Shown here: positions 18,503 through 29,000 of the stretch, piece by piece
How the letters are laid out: every line of letters starts with the position of its first letter
Position numbering within the stretch: the first letter of the stretch is position 1
From: Pseudanabaena sp. BC1403
Lineage (GTDB): Bacteria > Cyanobacteriota > Cyanobacteriia > Pseudanabaenales > Pseudanabaenaceae
Direction of reading: 5' to 3'
NCBI RefSeq assembly: GCF_002914585.1
Contig: NZ_PDDM01000004.1
Location: forward strand, 186,001-250,000
DNA length: 64,000 nucleotides
The notes under the pieces: model-generated
What the model was told of the DNA's origin: nothing
What the model saw: only the letters and a program-made list of their open reading frames with translations
The model's database searches: none
Position numbers and translations under genes: made by a program

Positions 18503-18700
18503 ATAATTTATTTTGCACAAGTAATTAGCTTACGAAAATAAACCAAGAAATCAATTTCTTGACTCAAGTCTCAAGTCTGCTGGGAGATAAACCTGCTTGA
18601 AAAAAGAATACTTCTAAGCAAATCGGTTCAGATGGTTTGAGCTTTTAGAACGCACTTGAGTACAGTAGTTTTGATTGGCGACTATATTACCCTTTCATCA

Positions 18701-18768
18701 AAACCAATTTTGAGATTTTCAGCGCCTGCGGCGCTGAAAATCTCAAAATTGGTTTCATAATTACAATT
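18701..18768. repeat. Perfect 26-bp hairpin, loop TGC, plus shared flank
   Basis: Arms 18701-18726 and 18730-18755 are perfect, tip CAGCGCC-TGC-GGCGCTG. The right flank TTTCATAATTACAATTTC matches the flanks of the hairpins at 14109 and 15026. Confidence 0.8.
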
Positions 18769-18770
18769 TC

Positions 18771-18810
18771 TAGTGTGACAGATATAGCGATCGCTATATC
18801 TGTCACACTA
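18771..18810. repeat. 40-bp perfect palindrome centred on a HIP1 site
   Basis: The left half TAGTGTGACAGATATAGCGA is the exact reverse complement of the right half. The axis falls in the middle of GCGATCGC. There is no loop, so as DNA it is a two-fold operator-like site or a potential cruciform. It lies 73 bp upstream of the first kinase start. Confidence 0.8.
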
Positions 18811-18882
18811 AAAGAGCGAGCGCTATCCAATGATTTAAACTTTGTTGACTAAATTAGATATCTTTTGAATAAGTAAAATACG

Positions 18883-21800
18883 ATGATTGTTGCGAGTCTC
18901 CTAATCCGCGAAAAATTACTGTCAGCTATCGCAGTTCACCCACTGATAGTTACTGCGGATGCACTAGTCATGACTGCGATCACTGCTATGGGGGAAACAG
19001 GAGCTAGTTGTGGACTGGTGGTGAGCAATGCAGATCCTAAAGAGAATAGCTTAATCGGCATTCTTACTGAGAGTGATATTGTTCGTTTAGTTGCTCAGAG
19101 CATTCCCTTAGACCAACCGATCCATTCGGTAATGCAGTACCGTGTGGTTACTATTCAAGAATCAGCGCTGAGAGATATTCAATCAGTTTTAAATATATTC
19201 CAACAGCATCGAGTTCATCATTTGCCTGTACTAGATGGAGATCGCCTTGTCGGACTATTAACTCAAGATGTATTAACTGAGCTATTGTCAGAGATCGTTT
19301 TAAACGTTGATACTAGTACAAATATTGTCGATCAAACCGCATCTCTGCGTTACCGAGCTTTGATGGATGGGGCTAGTGATGCGATTTTGGTGGCAAATTC
19401 TCAAGGTAACTTGATCGAGGTCAATCAAAGAGCAGAAGCTCTCTTAGGCTATAGCCGAGAAGAACTGACTAGTCTACATATGTCTCAAATCCATCCACCC
19501 GAATCGCTGGAGGCGGCGCGAAACCATTTCCGAAATGTCGCTCAAAAGAATATTGGACCAAATCTTGACAGCATAGTCCTGCGAAAAGATGGAGATTTGA
19601 TTCCAGTCGAAATTACTGGTAGTCGTATTGAATTAAATGGTGAGTATTTTGCTCTGGGGATTTTTAGAGATATTAGCGATCTCAAACAAACAGAACTACT
19701 GCTACAAAATCTATCCACTCGATTAGAACTGGCGCTTCAATCTGCCCAAATTGGAACTTGGGAATGGGACGTTGTCACCAATGGACTGATTTGGGATGAG
19801 CGCATGTATGAACTCTATGGCGTGAATCCTGATGATTTCTCTGGAGCTTATGAAGCATGGATAAATGCTATGCATCCTGAAGATCTCCCAAACGCCTTAG
19901 AGGTTTCTCGGCAAGCCTTAGCAGGCGAAAAAGAATATAACACTGAGTTTCGAGTTGTCCTAAAAGATGGAGGCATTCGCGCCATCAAAGCCCATGCGAT
20001 CATTCAGTGGAATGAGCAAGGGGAACCTATGCGGATGATAGGAATTAATTACGATATTAGTGATCGCAAACAAGCCGAGTTGGATTTGCAACAGGAGGTA
20101 CTAAGGCGAGCCACTATATTCAATGCATCCTCAGATGGCATTCACATTTTAGACATAGAAGGCAATCTACTTGAATTCAATGATAAGTTTGCTCAAATGC
20201 TCGGTTATACATCTGCTGAAATTGCTGATTTTAATGTAGCTGACTGGGATGCTCAATGGACTCCTGAAGAGCTTCATGAAGTTATTAGGCAAAATATACT
20301 TAATGATAATATTTTTGAAACGCTACACCGCCGCAAGGACGGGTTGATATTTCCTGTTGAGATCTCTCGACGATTAATGGAGTGGCAAGGAGAATTTGCC
20401 CTTGTTTGTATTTCGCGTGATATCAGCGATCGCAAACAAGCAGAAATAGCCCTTCAAGAAAGCCAACATTTTATTCAACAAATTGCTGAAGCATCCCCCA
20501 ATATTCTTTATCTTTATGACATTCAAGAGCAGCGCAATGTCTATACCAATCGAGAAATATTTACAATCTTGGGCTATTCGTCCGAAGAAATTCAAGCAAT
20601 GGGAGAAAATTTTGTCCTAGATTTGATGCATCCTGACGATCAGAAATCTGCTCTTCTTAAATACTATGAAAAGGTTAAGGTGGCTCAGGATCGTGAAATT
20701 GTTGAAACAGAATATAGAATGCGACATGCGAATGGCGAATGGCGATGGCTTTATAGCCGCGATGTCGTATTTAGTCGCGATGTTAATGGACAGGTTAAGC
20801 AAACTATTGGTACGGCTCAGGATATTACGGAACGCAAACGATTGCAACAATCTCAAAACCGTTTGACTGCTATTTTAGAGGCTTCGACCGATTATATTAG
20901 TATGTCAGATGTCAAGGGTGTTATATTTTGGCAAAATGCCGAGTTGAAACGTTTGTGTGGCATCAATCTTAACGAAAATGCAATGCAATTTGGACTTGTC
21001 GATTGCCATCCCCAATGGGCGATTGATTTGTTAGAGCAGGAGGCAATTCCATTTGCGATCTCCAATGGAAGCTGGCTTGGCGAAACTGCATTATTAGATG
21101 CAGAAGGTAAAGAAATTCTTGTATCTCAATTAGTCCTTGTCCATAGATCATCGCAGGGAGAGATCGAGTTTTTCTCAAACATCATGCGTGATATGCGAGT
21201 TTACAAAGAATATGAACGGCAGCTAGAAAGAACAAACACCGATCTGATTCGTGCCACCAGCCTCAAGGATGAATTTCTAGCCAATATGAGCCATGAACTT
21301 CGCACTCCTCTCAATGCCATTTTAGGTATGACCGAAGGATTACAGGAGGGTGTTTTTGGAGCTGTGAATGAAAGGCAACTCAAAGCATTAAAGACCGTTG
21401 AGAGCAGCGGCTCTCATTTGTTAGAGTTAATTAACGATATTCTGGATGTTTCCAAAATTGAATCGGGTCAGATCTCACTAGACTATGCCTCTACTGATGC
21501 TATTGCGCTGTGTCAAGCTAGTCTCATCTTTATCAAGCAACAAGCGCTAAAAAAACACATCCAGATCGAGGCAAAACTGCCACAAAATCTCCCCAATTTA
21601 TGGGTTGATGAAAGGCGTATCCGTCAAGTCTTGATTAATCTACTCAATAATGCCGTCAAATTCACTTTAGAAGGAGGACTCATTACCCTAGAAGTTACCC
21701 AACTTCCCCCTGAACTAAGCACGACTGAATGTACATCACAAAGCTTTCTGAGAATTGCGGTGACTGATACTGGCATAGGTATTGCCCCTGAAAATATCCA

Positions 21801-22425
21801 TAAACTATTTCAGCCATTTATCCAAATCGATAGTGCTTTAAATCGCAAGTATACTGGTACTGGCTTGGGATTATCTCTCGTGAAGCGAATCGTCGAATTA
21901 CATGGCGGTAGAGTTGGACTAACGAGTGAGATAGGTGTTGGTAGTTGCTTTACGATCGAGCTACCATATACTCCTCTCTCGGCTGATCAATCCCGATCGC
22001 AAAATCTCATTACTAATTCTGAAGTAAACTTCCCAGTTGCCGACGCAACAGATGATATAAAATCGCCTCTAATATTATTAGCAGAAGATAATGAAGCGAA
22101 TATCACGACGCTTTCTAGTTACTTAATTGCTAAGGGGTATCATGTTGTCATAGCAAAAAATGGACTAGAGGCGATCGCCTTGGCTAAAGATCATCTTCCT
22201 CAGTTGATTTTGATGGATGTGCAAATGCCAGAAATGGATGGTCTGGAGGCTATCAAGCAAATTCGCCTTGATCCAGACATGGTAAAGATTCCGATTATTG
22301 CGTTGACAGCTCTAGCTATGGCAGGCGATCGCGAGAAATGTTTAGAAGTAGGCGCTAATGATTATTTGACGAAACCAGTTAAACTTAAGCAGTTGGTTGA
22401 AATTATTCAGCAGCTTTTAGTATAA
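18883..22425 (+). CDS. Hybrid histidine kinase: CBS pair, five PAS, HisKA, HATPase, receiver
   Basis: 1180 aa, no membrane segment. Domains in order, approximate: CBS pair 5-145 (IGILTESDIVRLV, RVHHLPVLDGDRLVGLLT); PAS domains near 155-275, 280-400, 405-525, 530-655 and 660-770, most ending in DISDRKQAE-type linkers. The HisKA dimerisation helix has phospho-acceptor His804 in NMSHELRTPLNAIL. The ATPase has LLNNAVKFT (N box), DTGIGI and GTGLGLSL. The receiver has phospho-acceptor Asp1112 in LILMDVQMP. CBS pairs bind adenosyl ligands, so a nucleotide signal to a soluble kinase is plausible. It leads an 18-kb kinase block, 13 bp before the next gene. Confidence 0.92.
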   Translation: MIVASLLIREKLLSAIAVHPLIVTADALVMTAITAMGETGASCGLVVSNADPKENSLIGILTESDIVRLVAQSIPLDQPIHSVMQYRVVTIQESALRDIQSVLNIFQQHRVHHLPVLDGDRLVGLLTQDVLTELLSEIVLNVDTSTNIVDQTASLRYRALMDGASDAILVANSQGNLIEVNQRAEALLGYSREELTSLHMSQIHPPESLEAARNHFRNVAQKNIGPNLDSIVLRKDGDLIPVEITGSRIELNGEYFALGIFRDISDLKQTELLLQNLSTRLELALQSAQIGTWEWDVVTNGLIWDERMYELYGVNPDDFSGAYEAWINAMHPEDLPNALEVSRQALAGEKEYNTEFRVVLKDGGIRAIKAHAIIQWNEQGEPMRMIGINYDISDRKQAELDLQQEVLRRATIFNASSDGIHILDIEGNLLEFNDKFAQMLGYTSAEIADFNVADWDAQWTPEELHEVIRQNILNDNIFETLHRRKDGLIFPVEISRRLMEWQGEFALVCISRDISDRKQAEIALQESQHFIQQIAEASPNILYLYDIQEQRNVYTNREIFTILGYSSEEIQAMGENFVLDLMHPDDQKSALLKYYEKVKVAQDREIVETEYRMRHANGEWRWLYSRDVVFSRDVNGQVKQTIGTAQDITERKRLQQSQNRLTAILEASTDYISMSDVKGVIFWQNAELKRLCGINLNENAMQFGLVDCHPQWAIDLLEQEAIPFAISNGSWLGETALLDAEGKEILVSQLVLVHRSSQGEIEFFSNIMRDMRVYKEYERQLERTNTDLIRATSLKDEFLANMSHELRTPLNAILGMTEGLQEGVFGAVNERQLKALKTVESSGSHLLELINDILDVSKIESGQISLDYASTDAIALCQASLIFIKQQALKKHIQIEAKLPQNLPNLWVDERRIRQVLINLLNNAVKFTLEGGLITLEVTQLPPELSTTECTSQSFLRIAVTDTGIGIAPENIHKLFQPFIQIDSALNRKYTGTGLGLSLVKRIVELHGGRVGLTSEIGVGSCFTIELPYTPLSADQSRSQNLITNSEVNFPVADATDDIKSPLILLAEDNEANITTLSSYLIAKGYHVVIAKNGLEAIALAKDHLPQLILMDVQMPEMDGLEAIKQIRLDPDMVKIPIIALTALAMAGDREKCLEVGANDYLTKPVKLKQLVEIIQQLLV

Positions 22426-22438
22426 GCTTTTATCCACA

Positions 22439-25400
22439 ATGTTTTTAAGCAACAAAATAGTTTATGGATATGCGATCGCTCTATGTATTACCTCATTAGG
22501 TACTGCATCTGGTCTGCTGCTGGGAAATTATTATCATCAAGAAGCATTACAAAAAAGCCAAACTATATCGCAAGAGCATCAATCACTAAATGCTCTTCAA
22601 TTAGATGTTTTATATAATCGCCCTGCCAAACAATTATCTTCCTATGTAAAAGAAGATCCACAGGATTTTCGGCGTGAGAGCGCCAAATTTTTGGAATCCA
22701 TTCAAACGACCTTAACCATTTTGGAAAATCATACTGCTTCAGGGAAGTTATCCAAGATCGAAGGTATTGAACCATTGATAAATGAACATAAGGTCTTTTT
22801 AAGAGAATTTAAACAAGAATCTCAAGACCTGATCGCGCGATTAGATCGATTAATTGCATCACCAAAAGCTCTCACAGAAGCAGAATCTCAGCTAGTTAAG
22901 TTTTTTAAGAGTAAAAAATTTCTGCGGTTTATTGAGTTTCCTAATCGCCTATCTTCCTTTGCCCAAACTATCTACAAATATGAAAAAGAAGCTGGCGATG
23001 AACTTAGTCAAGCTAAAGAACTTCGTCTTCAAATAAGTATCACTAGTTTTCTCATATCCGTCGCGATCGCGGCTTGGTTTATTAGGTTTATTAGCCGCGC
23101 GATCGCCATTGAGCAAGCTAACGACAAGCAAAAATTGCAAGATCAATTAATTGAACGTCAGCAAACAGAAGCTAAATTACTCAAGAGTGAATCTCATCAA
23201 CGCGCCATCCTTAGTGCACTTCCCGATATGATCATTCGCATAAATCGGGAAGGCTTTTACTCAGAATTTATTGCTAGTCCTAGCTTTCCTATGTTGGGGA
23301 TTGCGGCTGATCTCGTGGGAACCAATTTGTCTGAGACACTCCCTCCTGATGTAGTCCAACAACGGATGGAATATATCCAACTGACGTTGCAAACTAATTC
23401 TATCCAGATTTATGAACAAACTCTTTTTGTTAATGGAAGGGAGCAAGTCGAGGAGGTGCGAATTGTTCCTTATAGTGAAGATGAAGTCTTGCTGCTAGTG
23501 CGAGATATTAGCGAACAGTATTTTGCCCAGCGCGATCGCCAACAGGCTGAAATAGCACTAGCCGCCAGTGAAGCCAAAAGCCGCGCAATCCTATCGATGA
23601 TTCCTGAATTAATGTTTCGGGTGGGGAGAGACTTGGTTTATCGGGAATTTATCTCCCAGCCCAAGGATTTTGAGATGGCGTTACAAAATGTCAATATCAC
23701 TGGTAGATCGATGCTGGAAATGTTACCCGCAGATATTGCGGAAAGACATATTAGCTATCTGCAAAGAGCCTTGCAAACTGGCGAATTGCAATTCTATGAG
23801 CAAAAAATTCAAGATGGCGATCGCTTCTATTACGAAGAGGTTAGAGTGATTAAGATTAATGAAGACGAAGTCCTGTTTATGATTCGGGACATTAGCGATC
23901 GCAAACAGGCTGAATTAGCATTAGCTAAAAGCGAAGCCCATAGCAAAGCAATGCTCTCAGCAATTCCCGATCTGATGCTTCGAGTTGGAGCTGATGGAGT
24001 TTATCGAGAATTCGTCACGCAAAATCGTGGTTTTGCGATCGATACTCCCAAGATTGATCGCGCTGGTCAGTCGATGCTGGATGTGTTACCTGAAGCTATT
24101 GTCGAACGTCAGTTTTACTATTTACAGAAAGCTATAGAAACGGGAGGACTGCAAGTCTATGAGCAACAAGTTCAAGTAGCGGATCGCTTAATATATGAAG
24201 AAGTTAGAGTTGTGAAGAGTGGCGAAGATGAAGTTCTGTTTATGATCCGCGACATTAGCGATCGCAAACAAACAGAATTAGCTCTGGGAAAAGAACTTCG
24301 CCGCAGTGAAATGCTCTTTAACACTTCCTTAGATGGTCTATTGGTTTTAGATATTGAAGGTAAGATCATAGAAGCTAATCAGAGTTTTGCGGACATGTTA
24401 GGCTATAGCCTCGAAGAAGTTATGGCATTGCGTATCTACGACATTGATACCAGATGGACACCAGAAGAACTTAATAAGGGAGTTCATGAGTTTGGGCAAG
24501 ATAAAAGGGTAAAGTTTGAGACCTTACATCGTCGTAAGGATGGTTCGCTATGCACTGTAGAAATTGCTGCTAGTAGCGTTAGTTGGGCAGATGAGATCGT
24601 CCAGTTTGCTATTTGTCGGGATATCAGTGCGCGTAAGCAAGCCGAGCTAGAACTACTCCAACTCAATCAGTCCTTAGAGAGTAAAGTCAGAGAACGTACA
24701 GCAGAACTCCAACAAACTAATGAAGAATTGATCTGTGCTACAAGACTCAAGGATGAATTTCTTGCTAATATGAGCCACGAACTTCGCACGCCTCTTAATG
24801 CGATTCTGGGTATGACTGAGGGGCTACAAGAGCAGGTTTATGGCGATCTGAACGAGCGACAGCTAAAAGCATTGGAAACTGTTGAACGCAGTGGCTCTCA
24901 CCTGCTGGAGTTGATCAATGATATCCTCGATTTGGCGAAAATTGAAGCGGGACAAATCGAATTAGATTGCACCCCCACATCAATTAGTCATCTATGTCAA
25001 TCTAGCCTGTCATTTATCAGACAACATGCTTTGCAAAAAGGCATTCAGCTTGAAGTAAAAACTCCGCTAAATCTTCCTAGTCTGGTTGTTGATGAACGAC
25101 GTATTCGCCAAGTTTTGATTAATCTGCTGAACAATGCAGTCAAGTTCACACCAAAGGGAGGACGGGTTAATCTAGAAGTTGCGCAGTTGCCTCCTGATGT
25201 AGATACTAGCGATCGCTCTTCACTCCAATACTTACGCATTTCTGTGATTGATACTGGTATCGGTATCTCACCAGAAAATATCAAGAAATTATTTCAGCCC
25301 TTTATCCAAATTGATAGTGCTTTAAATCGCCAATATGAAGGAACGGGGCTAGGGCTTGCCCTCGTGAAGCGCATTATCGAACTTCATAATGGCAGAGTGG

Positions 25401-25918
25401 GACTAACTAGTGAGTTAGGTGTAGGAAGCTGTTTTACAGTCGATTTACCCCATGATTTTGCTTCTGATATAGTCGTCCGTAAACAACCAGAGACCACTTT
25501 ATTATTGGATGCTCCAATCACAAACGAGAACGATGATCAATTCCCACTCATTTTGTTAGTAGAAGACAACGAAGCTAATATCATTACCATTGTGAGTTAT
25601 CTAGAAGCTAAGCAATATCGCGTTTTGTTAGCAAAGAATGGTCAAGATGCGATCGCGATTGCCAAAGCTCATCAACCTGACATAATTTTGATGGATATTC
25701 AAATGCCTGTGATGGATGGCATAGAGGCGATTAGACAAATTCGCCTTGATCCTAACTTGATTAATATTCCAATTATTGCGATGACAGCATTAGCCATGTC
25801 AGGCGATCGCGATCGTTGTCTTGAGGCAGGAGCTAATGACTACTTGAGTAAGCCTCTAAAGCTAAAGCAATTAGTAACGATGATTCAAATACATGTGGAT
25901 CGGCTGAAGCGCGAATAA
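22439..25918 (+). CDS. Membrane-bound hybrid histidine kinase with four PAS domains and receiver
   Basis: 1159 aa. Membrane helices at about 7-27 and 202-222 enclose a helical extracytoplasmic sensor (about 28-200), without an obvious named domain. Then come three closely similar tandem PAS units (about 250-365, 370-490, 495-610), each with the pattern RVGxDxVYREF, MLxMLPxxIxERH/QxxYLQ and YEEVRV..EDEVLFMIRDIS. A fourth, different PAS (615-735), a short coiled coil, HisKA (His780), HATPase (LLNNAVKFT, DTGIGI, GTGLGLAL) and receiver (Asp1086) follow. The kinase-receiver half is highly similar to genes 18883 and 29823. It starts 13 bp after the previous stop and is probably co-transcribed with it. 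Confidence 0.9.
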   Translation: MFLSNKIVYGYAIALCITSLGTASGLLLGNYYHQEALQKSQTISQEHQSLNALQLDVLYNRPAKQLSSYVKEDPQDFRRESAKFLESIQTTLTILENHTASGKLSKIEGIEPLINEHKVFLREFKQESQDLIARLDRLIASPKALTEAESQLVKFFKSKKFLRFIEFPNRLSSFAQTIYKYEKEAGDELSQAKELRLQISITSFLISVAIAAWFIRFISRAIAIEQANDKQKLQDQLIERQQTEAKLLKSESHQRAILSALPDMIIRINREGFYSEFIASPSFPMLGIAADLVGTNLSETLPPDVVQQRMEYIQLTLQTNSIQIYEQTLFVNGREQVEEVRIVPYSEDEVLLLVRDISEQYFAQRDRQQAEIALAASEAKSRAILSMIPELMFRVGRDLVYREFISQPKDFEMALQNVNITGRSMLEMLPADIAERHISYLQRALQTGELQFYEQKIQDGDRFYYEEVRVIKINEDEVLFMIRDISDRKQAELALAKSEAHSKAMLSAIPDLMLRVGADGVYREFVTQNRGFAIDTPKIDRAGQSMLDVLPEAIVERQFYYLQKAIETGGLQVYEQQVQVADRLIYEEVRVVKSGEDEVLFMIRDISDRKQTELALGKELRRSEMLFNTSLDGLLVLDIEGKIIEANQSFADMLGYSLEEVMALRIYDIDTRWTPEELNKGVHEFGQDKRVKFETLHRRKDGSLCTVEIAASSVSWADEIVQFAICRDISARKQAELELLQLNQSLESKVRERTAELQQTNEELICATRLKDEFLANMSHELRTPLNAILGMTEGLQEQVYGDLNERQLKALETVERSGSHLLELINDILDLAKIEAGQIELDCTPTSISHLCQSSLSFIRQHALQKGIQLEVKTPLNLPSLVVDERRIRQVLINLLNNAVKFTPKGGRVNLEVAQLPPDVDTSDRSSLQYLRISVIDTGIGISPENIKKLFQPFIQIDSALNRQYEGTGLGLALVKRIIELHNGRVGLTSELGVGSCFTVDLPHDFASDIVVRKQPETTLLLDAPITNENDDQFPLILLVEDNEANIITIVSYLEAKQYRVLLAKNGQDAIAIAKAHQPDIILMDIQMPVMDGIEAIRQIRLDPNLINIPIIAMTALAMSGDRDRCLEAGANDYLSKPLKLKQLVTMIQIHVDRLKRE

Positions 25919-26050
25919 AGTGAAGACACTAATAGTAATAGTAACAATAAAAAAAATTCTTTGTTTTTTTCAGTTGAATGATGATGAAGAGGTTAATATA
26001 AGAGGTAACTTCTGACTTTTGCGTGTATTTTTTGGGATTACACAATATTT

Positions 26051-29000
26051 ATGTCTACTGATGTAAACGTCTTCACTACAAACGATCTGGGGGCAGTGAT
26101 AGTCCGTAACCCACTAGTTGTCAAGGCTGAAACTACAGTCATCGAAGCGATCTCCCAGATGAGCGATCGCAATGAGAATGTTATGCTCGCAAAGGTTCAA
26201 GCAAGCTGTGTGTTGGTGGTTGAAGAAGAAAAAGTCCTTGGTATTTTCACAGAACATGATGTGGTGCGTCTTATTGCCCAGTCGCGATCGCTAGAAACGT
26301 TGACTATGCAAGAGGTAATGACCTCGCCTGTGCTCACAATTCAGGAAACTGAATGTGCGGATTTATCCTCATTGATGAAGATGATGCAACAGCAGCACAT
26401 TCGCCATTTGCCGATCTTGAATGATGATAATCGGCTCTTGGGAATTGTCACCATCGAAAGCCTTTTGCAAGAGATGCATTCCTCATCTCAGCTTTTAAAA
26501 AAATCCTCCGAAGCAGAACTAAAACTGAGTGAACAAAGATTTAGGTCGGTGACAAAAGCTGCACCTGTGGGAATTTGTCGTACTGACAAGCTTGGTAACT
26601 GTATCTATATGAACGATCGATGGTGTCAGATTTCAGGATTAACGCCATCAGAGGCTGAGGGATTGGGTTGGATAAATGGCATTCATCCCTGCGATCGCGA
26701 ACTTCTTTCGAGAGAATGGAATGATTCCATGCAAGAAAATCGCCCCTTCAAACTTGAGTATCGGTTTCAAAATTTATCAGGGAGAATTACTTGGGCATAT
26801 GCAGAGGCTGTAGCTGAATATGATGAGTTGGGCGAAATTATTGGTTATGTTGGTACGATTACGGATATTAGCGATCGCAAAGCTACCGAACAAGCCCTGA
26901 AATTGCAGCGAGACTTGAATCAGCTAATTGCCGAAATCACCAGTCGATTCATTGATATTAGTCCAGAATATCTAGATGCGGAGATTAATCTCTCACTTCA
27001 ACTGATTGGCGAAGCGACCAACTCTGATACTAGCTATCTGATCAAATTTCTGGTGAAAGATCAAGATGACTCTCCGCTCCCAGAAGGAACTGTGAGCATG
27101 ACCCATGAATGGTGTAAGCCCAAATACCCTCGACAAATCGAACAAGTGCAGAATGTTCCTTTATCTGCATTCCCTTGGTCTAACACTAAACTCCTACAGC
27201 GAGAAGTTGTGAATATACCCAGAGTTATAGATGCACCTAGAGAGGCGATAATCGACCAAGCGAGTTGGCAAAGGTTTAACATCGTGTCCTCGTTATCGGT
27301 TCCCCTAATTCAAAAATCAGTTGTCACAGGAACGTTGGGATTTGCATCCTTCAGCGATGTCATCTATTGGGATGAGGAAATCATTAGGTTATTGCAAGTA
27401 ATGGCACAAACCATAGCCAATGCCCAACAACGCGCTCAAGATGAACAGCAGCTATATGAGAGCGAAGAACGGTTGCGTCTAGCCCTTAGAGCCGCAAATC
27501 AAGGGCTTTACGATCTTAATTTGCAAACTGGGGAAGTGATCGTCAGTCTCGAATATGCCACAATGCTAGGCCATAATCCTGCTACTTTTCAAGAGACTAA
27601 TGCTAAATGGATAGAACGTCTACATCCAGATGATCGTGAGCATGTTACTAAAGTGTATCAAGAATATGTGGCGGGGCTTTCTCCAGAATACAAAGTGGAA
27701 TTTCGGCAACTTACGCAAACGGGTGAATGGAAATGGATTCTTTCTCTTGGTAGAATTGTAGCTTGGGATGAGTCGGGTAATCCCTTACGGATGTTGGGAA
27801 CTCATACGGATATTAGCGATCGCAAAAAAGCCGAGGCAGAACGATTACTTGCCAAGCAGGTTCGCCAAGAATTAAAATTCCTAGAAAATATTCTTGATAT
27901 AGTCCTTGCAGGCTATTGGGATTGGGATCTGCAAACTAATGAGGAATATCTCAGTAAAGGACTAAAGCAAATGTTTGGCTATGAAGATGATGAGTTGCCA
28001 AATTCTCCTGAGACATGGCAACATCTGATCTTTGATGAAGATTTACCAATGGTTTTTGAGTGCTTTGACCAGCATGTCCAGAGCCACGGTGAAGTTCCAT
28101 TTTACAATGAAGTCAGGTATCGCCACAAAGATGGTTCTACAGTCTGGGTCAACTGTTCTGGCAAGGTGATCGAATGGGATCAAGAAGGTAAGCCACTGCG
28201 AATGATTGGTTGCCACATCGACATTACTAAACAAAAACAGGCTGAGAATAGCTTACGCAAAAGTGATATCCATTTAAAGACTGCTCAACGAATTGGTAGG
28301 CTAGGAAGTTGGGAATTTATCCTCGATCCTGAACAAGTCATTTGGTCAGATGAGTTGTTTCATATTTTTGGGCGTGATAGGACTATGGCTCCTCCCAATT
28401 TCGATGAACTCCAAGAATTATTACATCCTGACGATCGCGACCATCATCAGCAAACCGTACAGACAGCTATTGTCACTGGAAAACCCTTTGATATTGAATT
28501 CCGCTTCTTCCATCAAGATGGCAATATTAGATATATCCAAGCTAGGGGAGAACCAATTTTAGATGATTCTAATTGCGTCATTCAACTAATTGGCACTGCC
28601 CTAGATATTAGCGATCGCAAACAAGCCGAAGCAACCCTTATCCACACCACCACGCAGTTAGTTTCCTCTAACCGTGAACTAGAAGCCTTTGCTTACTCGG
28701 TTTCCCATGATTTGCGATCGCCTTTACGAGCAATTGACGGCTTTAGCCAAGCTCTAATCGAGGATTATGGCGACAAATTTGATAATGAGGGCAAGGATTA
28801 CTTTGATCGAATTCGTCGGAATATCAAACGTATGGGGATGTTGATTGATGACCTACTGCGCCTCTCCCGTGTGTCTCGCTCTGAGATGCGATACAGCAAG
28901 ATCAATCTCAGTATGCTAATTGCTGAACAGTTAAATGAACTGCAAACAGCAGAGCCAGAGAGACAAGTTAAGTTTGTGATAGCTCCAGATGTATTTGTCT

